DNA from: Candidatus Aminicenantes bacterium UBA2190
GTDB lineage: Bacteria > Acidobacteriota > Aminicenantia > UBA2199
Length of the DNA: 20,945 nucleotides
Direction: 5' to 3'
NCBI GenBank assembly: GCA_002335385.1
Contig: DCVK01000020.1
Coordinates: 62,943-83,887 of the forward strand
Both the position numbers and the translations under genes were made by a program. The notes under the pieces were generated by a model. The model was not told the origin of the DNA and made no database searches. It saw nothing but the letters and a program-made list of their open reading frames with translations. Below, one piece after another: positions 8,901 through 14,243 of this stretch. Within the stretch, counting starts at the first letter, position 1. Each line of letters opens with the position of its first letter.

Positions 8901-9221
8901 TTTGCCTCCAGGGTCCTGGAGAAGGTCGCGGCAACGCGCTTCGCCATCGGCGGCGGCGAAACCATCCGCAAGACCTGCTCCCTCGGCTATCTCGCCCTGC
9001 CGGTCTACCCGACACAGCCCGGATTGCTTACTCTGGAGCAGGGCACCATGATCGCCGACCTCGGGCTGCTCTACGCCAAGACGCACGGGCGCAACCAGGC
9101 CGTTTTCCTGCAGGCAGGGCCGCGGATCCCGTTCGAGAAGGAGGTCATCCGCAAGGCCGTCACTTCCCTGATCTTCTCCTTGAGCGAGGGTTATCTGCAG
9201 ATCCGCGCCTCTCATTCGTGA
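5970..9221 (+). CDS. Membrane diguanylate cyclase with periplasmic propeller/Y_Y_Y sensor
   Basis: 1083 aa, predicted to make cyclic di-GMP in response to an extracellular cue. Order: signal peptide (1-22); a long periplasmic region of two-component-propeller-like repeats (about 30-700, with recurring NNAGILEFDGQHW, NLWCCSNAGVSHID and DLWAGTETRGLLRL type blades); a Y_Y_Y immunoglobulin-like domain (about 732-805, FQYLLEGFDREWSTWT); one membrane helix (810-836); a coiled linker; and a GGDEF domain (about 860-1060). The active-site loop is GGEEF at 959-963, a permitted variant. An inhibitory I-site RQDD (950-953) is present. Extra residues sit between NRRFL and DIDLFKEVND. ATG 5970 is chosen because it begins the signal peptide. 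An in-frame TTG at 5946 adds eight residues. Neither start has a strong ribosome site. It is transcribed alone. Confidence 0.93.
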   Translation: MSRRASVFSGLLLAVGCLLPAQEQQLGAPVITNYETEQFQALSQNWAAVQDRRGIMYFANNAGILEFDGQHWRLIPVPGNATVRDLTFGPDGTIFYGSVDDFGYLAASANGSVFAVSLGKEIPKEARAFADVWQVVSAADGIYFLTRRRIFRFHGGRLTVLPGRFASSQACLLNGTVFFADMDRGLCLLSGDQVLPIPRLGGVYNGSRIALAVLDPVQAEGYGPVRAGRDGRHRLLVGRASGDFLAIDLEAFWDEASGRYDVLRPAPPGIVKPFPSEIDEFIKDRRGFIYKLVSLGAGAFAVCSVKGGIVIFNQSGRIVRSINTSSGLPDNTVLNLFLDRARNLWCCSNAGVSHIDLSGTHSYFDSRNNIRGISICARYHDDRMVIGTFENVLVQAPYRFALQDDRPLFAPLNNSPVQIWQLLEVDGDLMAATANGLFRIRGEVAVKAQGSSATAYCMAISRLWPGHLFVGLTAGGMEVYRRLADDWRLVGRIEAIQDNIRGIAQDSNGDLWAGTETRGLLRLHFADDAPTRPVIHHFGPEHGLPVRSYLQAVVRGDALFVLSSAGLFRAAIPPGAAQPPERIRFTPDTVLGQAFIAPPVALRDMIFAPDGGVFFNTAEGIAWAIPNQDGTYRMEPRPFRGVPAQDGTMYLHPDGSVWLPGKRLYRVDPHLAKDYDQPFSVLVRRVTAGSKHVLYEGTSGRPGNAFAGQATVFAGGQEVRDVPELPYRENTLKFEYAAAFFEKPGSVRFQYLLEGFDREWSTWTADTKKEYTNLPERRYRFRVRAQNIYGTLGSEASFRLRILPPWTRTGWAYFLWISGGILALLTIIYFYTLNLRRQKDHLEKVVAERTQQLHDASQDLFQATLTDPLTGLRNRRFLHEVLQSEVAAFLKHKLYLRNAEDHREVTLEDAVFGLFLMDIDLFKEVNDVHGHDAGDQVLKQFATLLMESVRQDDAVLRLGGEEFLVVLKRVAPDHLHVFASRVLEKVAATRFAIGGGETIRKTCSLGYLALPVYPTQPGLLTLEQGTMIADLGLLYAKTHGRNQAVFLQAGPRIPFEKEVIRKAVTSLIFSLSEGYLQIRASHS

Positions 9222-9343
9222 TCAGGAATCCTGCGACCTGTCGTGACGCGTGACGCGTCGCCGAGAATTGACGGTCTTCGCGAGGCGTAACGCGTGACGC
9301 GCAAGAAGTAAATTCCCAGCACCAGGCGGCAAATTCCAGCAAG
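9222..9343. repeat. Intergenic CGTGACG heptamer inverted arms
   Basis: After the sensor gene, CGTGACG occurs at 9242-9248 and 9249-9255. It recurs as CGTAACG CGTGACG at 9286-9299. The two blocks, each built on a 7-bp period and on the palindromic core ACGCGT, can pair as arms of a hairpin spanning about 9241-9302. No gene is seen. Confidence 0.6.
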
Positions 9344-9368
9344 AAAAAGCACTGGTGACAGTGTTTTT
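9344..9368. terminator. Hairpin terminator downstream of the diguanylate cyclase gene
   Basis: A-run, CACTG, loop GTGA, CAGTG, then five T (9364-9368). The stem is flanked by A on the left and T on the right, so it could work in either direction. It is about 125 nt after the sensor gene stop. Confidence 0.5.
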
Positions 9369-9553
9369 GCAGGCAGGAGGCCTGACGAGCCATAATGGCA
9401 GTGATCGTGAAAGTGGCAGCCGGAGAGTGGAAGGAACTCCGGCTCTTGCGCATAGCGCATTGCGAAGACCAGCTTGCGCTGTTGCTTGCCATCTGCCGTA
9501 AACCGATTTCACTCCATGCCTGCTATTGTCCGCCGTCGCCGGGATTCATCCGG
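9369..9553. other. Remaining intergenic sequence before rmuC, with hairpin and shared 16-mer
   Basis: It contains a 7-bp-stem hairpin, GCCGGAG (9419-9425) with CTCCGGC (9437-9443). It also contains CCGTAAACCGATTTCA (9496-9511), two heptamer units that recur exactly at 17730-17745. No gene is supported here: frames that run into rmuC from this region have no ribosome site and unlikely composition. Confidence 0.55.
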
Positions 9554-9582
9554 TTGCTATTTCGTCGCTCCTCTGTTATCGT
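9554..9582 (+). promoter_or_regulatory. Candidate leaderless promoter of rmuC
   Basis: TTGCTA (9554-9559), a 17-nt spacer and TATCGT (9577-9582) with an extended TG at 9574-9575. It ends 8 nt before the rmuC ATG at 9591, which lacks a Shine-Dalgarno site. It is weaker than the serS, guaD and yjbQ examples. Confidence 0.45.
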
Positions 9583-9590
9583 TCCGGCAT

Positions 9591-10733
9591 ATGGAAACCA
9601 TCCTCTTTGTCGTCCTGCTGGCCGTCGCCGTGGTGCTGCTGCTGGCCGTGCTGGTATTGCAGCTGCGGCCGCGCGACACGGGCTTCAGCCAGCAGGTCAT
9701 CGATCTGAAGAACCAGCTGCAGGAGCTGCGCAGCGCCCAGGCCGAGGCCCAGCGCCAGTCCCTCTTCCAGCAGACCGACCTGCTGCGCCGCACCCAGGAG
9801 GGGATGTCGGGGCAGCTCAACGAGATCATGCGCATGGTCAATGACAACCTGAGCAAGACCCAGGGCACCATTGCCAGCCAGCTGGGGCAGACCGGCACGG
9901 TGGTCGGCGAGATCCAGAAGAAGCTGGGCGTGCTCGAGGAGTCGACCAACCAGATGAAGGCCATCGGCAGGGACATCTCCTCGCTGCAGGACATCCTGCG
10001 CGCGCCCAAGCTGCGCGGCAACCTGGGCGAGTACCTGCTGGAGGACCTGCTGCGCCAGGTGCTGCCGGCCGGCAACTTCACCCTGCAGTATGCCTTTCCC
10101 GACGGCGGCAAGGTCGACGCCGTCATCACCCTGGGCGAGCGCCTGATCCCGGTCGACGCCAAGTTCCCGCTGGAGAGCTTCGTGCGCCTGTTCGATGCCG
10201 GCGACGACGAGAACCGGAAAAAGCACAGGAAGGAATTCGTCAAGAGCTTCAAGCTGCGCGTCGACGAGATCGCCGAGAAGTACATCCGCCCCGAATGCGG
10301 CACCTACGACTTCGCCCTGATCTACATCCCGGCCGAGAACGTCTTCTACGAGGCCGTGATCAGCGACGGCCTGGACGGCAGGAACTACGGCATCTTCAAC
10401 TACGCCGTGGAGAAGCACGTCATCCCGGTCTCGCCCAACAGCTTCTACGCCTACCTGATGGCCATCGCCTTCGGCCTGAAGGGGCTGCGCATCGAGCAGC
10501 GCACGCGGCAGATCCTCAAGGACCTGGTCAAGGTCCAGCAGGGCTTCGCCCAGTTCCACGACGACTTCCGCCTGCTGGGCAAGCACCTGGGCCTGGCCGG
10601 CAGCAAGTACGAGGAGACGGCCAGGAAGGCCGAGAAGTTCCAGGACCGCCTGGCCGACTTCACCGGCGCGCGAGGAGAATTGCCCAGAGGGGAGCAGGAT
10701 CTGCCGGGATTGGAAGAACCTAGTGAAAAGTGA
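9591..10733 (+). CDS. rmuC: DNA recombination protein RmuC homologue
   Basis: 380 aa. RmuC proteins are membrane-anchored, nuclease-fold-like proteins that limit inversion recombination at short inverted repeats in E. coli; the exact activity is unsettled. A membrane helix at 2-23 (ETILFVVLLAVAVVLLLAVLVL) is followed by a coiled coil (about 30-130). The RmuC domain (about 150-365) includes APKLRGNLGEYLLEDLL, IPVDAKFPLESF and PVSPNSFYAYLMAI. ATG 9591 gives the normal anchor; an upstream in-frame start would add 39 unlikely residues. The last codons (PSEK and the TGA at 10731-10733) lie inside a GTGAAAA heptamer array, so the C-terminus has been shaped by the repeat. A gene linked to inverted-repeat recombination is notable beside so many inverted repeats. 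Confidence 0.93.
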   Translation: METILFVVLLAVAVVLLLAVLVLQLRPRDTGFSQQVIDLKNQLQELRSAQAEAQRQSLFQQTDLLRRTQEGMSGQLNEIMRMVNDNLSKTQGTIASQLGQTGTVVGEIQKKLGVLEESTNQMKAIGRDISSLQDILRAPKLRGNLGEYLLEDLLRQVLPAGNFTLQYAFPDGGKVDAVITLGERLIPVDAKFPLESFVRLFDAGDDENRKKHRKEFVKSFKLRVDEIAEKYIRPECGTYDFALIYIPAENVFYEAVISDGLDGRNYGIFNYAVEKHVIPVSPNSFYAYLMAIAFGLKGLRIEQRTRQILKDLVKVQQGFAQFHDDFRLLGKHLGLAGSKYEETARKAEKFQDRLADFTGARGELPRGEQDLPGLEEPSEK

Positions 10734-10757
10734 AAAGTAAAAAGTGAAAGGTGAGAA
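10723..10757 (+). repeat. GTGAAAA heptamer array overlapping the rmuC stop
   Basis: Five consecutive 7-bp units: GTGAAAA GTGAAAA GTAAAAA GTGAAAG GTGAGAA. The array begins in the rmuC coding sequence and includes its TGA. A shorter relative is at 5671-5698. Confidence 0.85.
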
Positions 10758-10821
10758 AGCAGGATCCAGACGCGACGACAAGCTGCCTGGGCTCGAAGAT
10801 ATAGAACTTAAAAGTTCAGTA

Positions 10822-10990
10822 GGTTCGAAGTTCGGAGTTCGATGTTCGCTGTAGAAGAAAAGGAGCCGTTTAAGAGTTCATGAGTTGAAGGGTTGAAGTG
10901 TTCAGGCGAAGAGTTCGAATGATTGCCGCCTCTGAACGCTTGAACTCATGAACCCTTCTACTCTTCAACCCTGTCTTAACACATCGAACG
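10822..10990. repeat. Intergenic hairpin element, copy 2 (7-bp outer arms, 8-bp inner arms)
   Basis: Same element and orientation as at 4709-4890. GTT occurs at 10868, 10876, 10884, 10892 and 10900, exactly every 8 bp. The mirror AAC is at 10935, 10943, 10951 and 10967, with TAC at the fifth place (10959). The outer heptamers (TTCGAAG, TTCGGAG, TTCGATG) and the segment GTTCATGAGTTGAAGGGTTG match copy 1, while the loop has diverged. It fills most of the 331-nt gap (10734-11064) between rmuC and the P-loop gene. No gene is seen there. Confidence 0.85.
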
Positions 10991-10993
10991 TTC

Positions 10994-11056
10994 TTGCAAA
11001 AAAGATTCCCATTCATATAATACAGATTCACGGCTGATCCAAGGTTCCGCTGGAGG
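10994..11056 (+). promoter_or_regulatory. Promoter and ribosome binding site of the P-loop/transporter operon
   Basis: TTGCAA (10994-10999), a 16-nt spacer and TATAAT (11016-11021). GGAGG (11052-11056) lies 8 nt before the ATG at 11065. The predicted leader is about 37 nt. Confidence 0.75.
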
Positions 11057-11064
11057 TGCAAGGC

Positions 11065-11820
11065 ATGGACAAGAACACGTTCGACGTCATCATCCTCATC
11101 GGCCGGCCGGCCGCCGGCAAATCGGAAGTCATCGACTATTTGAAGAAAGTTCCCCTGAAAGAGAGGATCAAGCGCTTCCATATCGGCGAGTTCCAGGAGA
11201 TCGACGATTTCCCCATCCTCTGGGAGCGCTTCGAGGACGACGACCTGATGGAGGAGATGGGCCAGCCGCGCCTGATCACCGACCGGGAGTTCACCTACGA
11301 GGGCCGGACCATGCCCGGCTATGTCTTCAAGAACAAGTGGTTCTGGAACTTCCTGATCAAGAAGCTCAACCTGTCCTACTCCAAGATCCTGCGCAACGAC
11401 CCCGCCTTCCACGACAGGAAAACCCTGTTCATCGAGTTCGCGCGCGGCAGCGAGCACGGTGGTTTCCGCGAGGCGTTCTCCTACCTGTCGCCGCAGGTGC
11501 TGGACCGCGCCGTGGCCATGTACATCAAGGTCGACTGGCCCGAGTCGCTGCGCAAGAACCGCCGGCGCTACAACCCCGACCGCCCCGACTCCATCCTGCA
11601 GCATGCCCTGGAGGACAAGAAGATCGAGATGCTCTACAAGGAGTCGGACTGGGACGAGTTCGCCGCCGACCCGAAATACCTGCCTGCCGGCGACCGCAAG
11701 GTCCCCTACGTCGTCTTCGACAACATGCCCGAGAAGACCGACCAACCCGAGGTGCTGGGCGCCCACCTCGAGGAAGTGCTCGGCCGCCTGTGGCATGAGT
11801 GGCCGGAGGTGAGGAAGTGA
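11065..11820 (+). CDS. P-loop NTPase or kinase-like protein of unknown function
   Basis: 251 aa, soluble. Walker A is GRPAAGKS at residues 13-20, directly after a hydrophobic strand (FDVIILI), the arrangement of nucleotide or small-molecule kinases. Later features are a strand-and-acid segment KTLFIEFARGSEHGG (about 120-135), and VDWPESLRKNRRRYNP, whose arginines resemble a kinase lid. I do not recognise the family, so the substrate is unknown. GGAGG 8 nt upstream selects ATG 11065 over an in-frame GTG at 11056. The stop overlaps the next gene's GTG by 4 nt (GTGA), so it is translationally coupled to an organophosphate-type transporter. A role in modifying or sensing the imported compound is inferred only from that. 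Confidence 0.8.
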   Translation: MDKNTFDVIILIGRPAAGKSEVIDYLKKVPLKERIKRFHIGEFQEIDDFPILWERFEDDDLMEEMGQPRLITDREFTYEGRTMPGYVFKNKWFWNFLIKKLNLSYSKILRNDPAFHDRKTLFIEFARGSEHGGFREAFSYLSPQVLDRAVAMYIKVDWPESLRKNRRRYNPDRPDSILQHALEDKKIEMLYKESDWDEFAADPKYLPAGDRKVPYVVFDNMPEKTDQPEVLGAHLEEVLGRLWHEWPEVRK

Positions 11821-13184
11821 GCCTCCTGTCGCGCAATCCGCTGAAGCATTCCCGGGAATACCGGCACCGGCGCTTCCTGAACTGGTTCCCGCTGGGGCTG
11901 ACCTATGCCACCATGTACATGGGGCGCTACAACTTCAACATCGTCAAGAACGACATCGGCGCCTGGTACCACCTGGACAAGGCGCAGATGGGGCTGATCG
12001 CCACCTTCGGCTTCTGGACCTACGGCCTGAGCGTCATGCTCAACGGCCCGCTGGCCGACCGCATCGGCGGGCGCAAGGCGATCCTGATCGGCGCCCTGGG
12101 CGCCGCGCTGCTCAACCTGGGCGTCGGCCTGATGTTCTTCAACGGCTGGACCGCCCACGTGCTCTGGAGCATGAGCTGGCTGTGGAGCCTGAACATGTAC
12201 TTCCAGAGCTTCGGCGCGCTCTCCGTGGTCAAGGTCAACTCCACCTGGTTCCACGTGCGCGAGCGCGGCATCTTCGGCGGCATCTTCGGCATCATGATCT
12301 CCTCCGGCTACTTCCTGGCCACCACCATCGGCTCGGTGCTGCTGGCCAGCTTCGCCAACTGGAACGTCATCTGGTTCGTTCCCGCCGCCGCCATGGGCAC
12401 GATGTTCCTCGTGGACCTGCTGCTGGTGCGCAATCGTCCCAGCCACGCCGGGCACCCCGACTTCGATACCGGCGACGGCTCCAATGCCCACCTGGCCGAG
12501 GACGCCCCGCTCCCTTTGAAGGAACTGCTGGCCAAGGTGTTCCGCAACAAGGTGATCCTCTTCCTCATCGGCGCCGAGTTCTGCACCGGCTTCGTCCGCC
12601 AAGGGGTGATGCTCTACTTCACCGAGTATCTGGACGAGGTGTACCACCTGGCCAAGAAGGAGCCGCTGTTCTGGTGGACCGGCGTGGCGTTCATGCTCGG
12701 CGGCATCCTCGGCGGCCTGGTCTGCGGCTGGATGAGCGACCGCCTCTTCCAGTCGCGCCGCCCGCCCGTGGCCTTCACCTTCTACCTGGTGCAGGTGGTC
12801 ATGCTGGCGCTGCTGGGCTTGAGCCTGGGTCGAGGCACTTGGCTCGGCCAGGTCTGGGCGGTGGTGCTGCTGGGCCTGACGGCCATGTTCATCTTTGGCG
12901 TCCACGGCATGTTGTCGGGGACGGCCTCCATGGACTTCGGCGGCCGCAAGGCGGCGGCCACCGTCGCCGGCGCGCTCGACGGCATCCAGTATATCGGCAG
13001 CGGCCTGACCGGTTTCGGCTTGGGCTGGATACTGAAGACCTACGGCTGGGACGGCGTTGCCGTCGCCGGGCATACGCCGACCAACGCCTGGGTCTGGGTA
13101 TCCTGCATCATCCCCTTCAGCCTGATCGGCGCCCTGATCATGACCCGTATCTGGCACGCCAAACCGGGGCACGCGGGACATTGA
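11817..13184 (+). CDS. MFS transporter, organophosphate:phosphate antiporter (GlpT/UhpC-like)
   Basis: 455 aa, about 12 membrane helices. The N-terminal FLNWFPLGLTYATMYMGRYNFNIVKNDI and the loop GPLADRIGGRKAI (the MFS G-x-L-a-D-R-x-G-x-R motif) fit the OPA branch, whose members exchange glycerol-3-phosphate, hexose phosphates or phosphoglycerates for phosphate. The C-terminal half has the second MFS repeat (GGLVCGWMSDRLFQSRRPP) and the helix GMLSGTASMDFGGRKAAATVAG, seen in this branch. The start is the GTG at 11817, with GGAGGT 6 nt before it, overlapping the upstream stop. The substrate cannot be told. It could sense rather than transport, as UhpC does, but no histidine kinase gene is adjacent. 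Confidence 0.88.
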   Translation: MSLLSRNPLKHSREYRHRRFLNWFPLGLTYATMYMGRYNFNIVKNDIGAWYHLDKAQMGLIATFGFWTYGLSVMLNGPLADRIGGRKAILIGALGAALLNLGVGLMFFNGWTAHVLWSMSWLWSLNMYFQSFGALSVVKVNSTWFHVRERGIFGGIFGIMISSGYFLATTIGSVLLASFANWNVIWFVPAAAMGTMFLVDLLLVRNRPSHAGHPDFDTGDGSNAHLAEDAPLPLKELLAKVFRNKVILFLIGAEFCTGFVRQGVMLYFTEYLDEVYHLAKKEPLFWWTGVAFMLGGILGGLVCGWMSDRLFQSRRPPVAFTFYLVQVVMLALLGLSLGRGTWLGQVWAVVLLGLTAMFIFGVHGMLSGTASMDFGGRKAAATVAGALDGIQYIGSGLTGFGLGWILKTYGWDGVAVAGHTPTNAWVWVSCIIPFSLIGALIMTRIWHAKPGHAGH

Positions 13185-13204
13185 GGATCGTTCTTTTAAG
13201 CCGG

Positions 13205-13218
13205 GGGTCTCAGGACCC
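13205..13218. other. Short hairpin at the convergent MFS/guaD junction
   Basis: GGGTC-TCAG-GACCC overlaps the guaD stop codon in the 25-nt gap between the two convergent genes. There is no T-run on either side, so terminator function is doubtful. Confidence 0.25.
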
Positions 13219-13794
13219 GCGGCGGCCGTTGTAGACCGTCCCGGCCGTTTCCTTGTAGAGTTTAAGCACCTCGACCGCCTCGGCGCGCAGGAACTCGCCG
13301 ACCACGGTGATGCCGCGCTTGTTCAGCTCGCCCTGCCAGTCGCGGGGCATGGGACCTTCATCGAAGCCGACGATGCCCTCGACGTCGGCCGCGGTGGCGC
13401 CGTACGTGAGGCGGGTCACCCCCGACCACAACACCGCGCCCAGGCACATCAGGCAGGGCTGGGAGCTGGTCAGCAGCTCGCTGCCGGCGCCGACGGCGTT
13501 CAGGTCGAACGTGCCGGTCCGCTTCTGGGCGAAGGCGCAGGCCACGATCTCGGCGTGGGCTGGCGACAGGTTCAGCGGCTCGACGCGGTTGACGCCCGCT
13601 CCCAGCAGTTGCCCCGTCTCGCGCGTGAACACGGCGGCGGCGAAGGGGCCGCCCGTCCTTTCCTCGACGTTGCGCCGGGACAGCCCGATCACCCAGCGCA
13701 TGCGCTGTTCGGGGTCGGGAAGCGTCATTTCCCCTGAGATCATCGCGTTCAGCCAAGCCGGCAGGGTCAGGGTGACCCGGTCTGGATGTTTCAT
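13210..13794 (-). CDS. guaD: Guanine deaminase-type CMP/dCMP deaminase family protein
   Basis: 194 aa, cytoplasmic zinc-dependent nucleobase deaminase. The zinc ligands and general acid are intact: H80-A-E82 (PAHAEIVA) and C114/C117 (SQPCLMCLGAVLWSGV). The PCxMCLGA context followed by a bulky hydrophobic residue is that of bacterial GuaD (guanine to xanthine) rather than tRNA adenosine deaminase TadA, and the length also exceeds TadA. The exact substrate is not proven. The start is ATG 13794; an in-frame TTG one codon upstream is rejected because the promoter's predicted transcript starts at the ATG. No Shine-Dalgarno is present. It is divergent from the beta-grasp/5'-nucleotidase/thymidine kinase operon, which supports a nucleotide-salvage neighbourhood. 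Confidence 0.82.
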   Translation of the reverse strand: MKHPDRVTLTLPAWLNAMISGEMTLPDPEQRMRWVIGLSRRNVEERTGGPFAAAVFTRETGQLLGAGVNRVEPLNLSPAHAEIVACAFAQKRTGTFDLNAVGAGSELLTSSQPCLMCLGAVLWSGVTRLTYGATAADVEGIVGFDEGPMPRDWQGELNKRGITVVGEFLRAEAVEVLKLYKETAGTVYNGRRGS

Positions 13795-13800
13795 CAATTG

Positions 13801-13809
13801 ATTATAACA
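13801..13809 (-). promoter_or_regulatory. Leaderless extended -10 promoter of guaD
   Basis: TGTTATAAT on the minus strand (13809-13801), a perfect extended -10. The box ends 6 nt before the ATG, so +1 falls on the A of the start codon. The -35 region is poor. Confidence 0.7.
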
Positions 13810-13829
13810 TAATGATGCGGGTGGAGCTC

Positions 13830-13963
13830 AGGGAAGAGAGAGGGAAGAAGGAGGGAAGAGAAAGGGAAGAGAGAGTGGAAGAGGTTCTTTCAGTACCCAT
13901 TTCTCACTCTGTCTTCCCTCGGCTTTCCCTTTCTCCTCCCGCTGCCTTCCCTTGCGGGCTTTG
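13830..13963. repeat. 11-bp-period purine/pyrimidine inverted arms
   Basis: The left arm is five 11-bp units: AGGGAAGAGAG, AGGGAAGAAGG, AGGGAAGAGAA, AGGGAAGAGAG and AGTGGAAGAGG (13830-13884), all purine except one T. The right arm (about 13886-13963) is pyrimidine-rich, with TTCCCT-type units at about the same spacing, and is complementary. It can form a long imperfect hairpin or a triplex-prone tract. It lies between guaD and the promoter of the divergent operon. Confidence 0.8.
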
Positions 13964-13970
13964 CTGCCCG

Positions 13971-14015
13971 TTGACATTCTGCGGCCATTTGCCTATTATT
14001 GCTTATTCACATGGA
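13971..14015 (+). promoter_or_regulatory. Sigma70 promoter and ribosome site of the nucleotide-salvage operon
   Basis: Perfect TTGACA (13971-13976), a 17-nt spacer and TATTAT (13994-13999). GGAG (14012-14015) lies 9 nt before the ATG at 14025. The predicted transcript start is near 14006. Confidence 0.8.
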
Positions 14016-14024
14016 GACGCCCCC

Positions 14025-14243
14025 ATGAACATCAAGGTCAACGGCAAGATGATCGAGATCTTTTCCGGCGCGCGGGTGGCCGACGTTTTGCGCAAGTATT
14101 CCATGATCTCCTGGAAGCAGGTGCAGAACGGCACCAAGATGGTCTGCGACGGCCATGGGCACGAGATCGCCCACGACGGCGAGTTGAACGGCGGCGAGGC
14201 GCTTTGCGTCAAGATCGCCGGGAAAAGGAGGGCCGGCAAATGA
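14025..14243 (+). CDS. Small protein, possible beta-grasp (ThiS/MoaD-like) fold
   Basis: 72 aa. The opening MNIKVNGKMIEIFSGARVADVLRKY has the spacing of a ThiS/MoaD beta-grasp start: strand, turn, strand, then helix after an SGARV turn. The end, GELNGGEALCVKIAG, resembles the last strand region. Unlike ThiS it does not end in GlyGly but in IAGKRRAGK, so sulfur-carrier activity is unlikely unless processed. The fold call is an inference from pattern only. ATG 14025 is supported by the GGAG site and the promoter; a longer in-frame reading upstream would run through the purine repeat. It overlaps the 5'-nucleotidase start by 4 nt (ATGA), so the two are made together and may act together. Confidence 0.7.
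   Translation: MNIKVNGKMIEIFSGARVADVLRKYSMISWKQVQNGTKMVCDGHGHEIAHDGELNGGEALCVKIAGKRRAGK

Noticed and set aside
9474..9590. Earlier in-frame start for rmuC
   Set aside because: It would add 39 Arg/Cys-rich residues before a standard membrane anchor and run through the candidate promoter.
13205..13218. Rho-independent terminator between the MFS gene and guaD
   Set aside because: The stem is short, overlaps the guaD stop and lacks a T-run on both strands.
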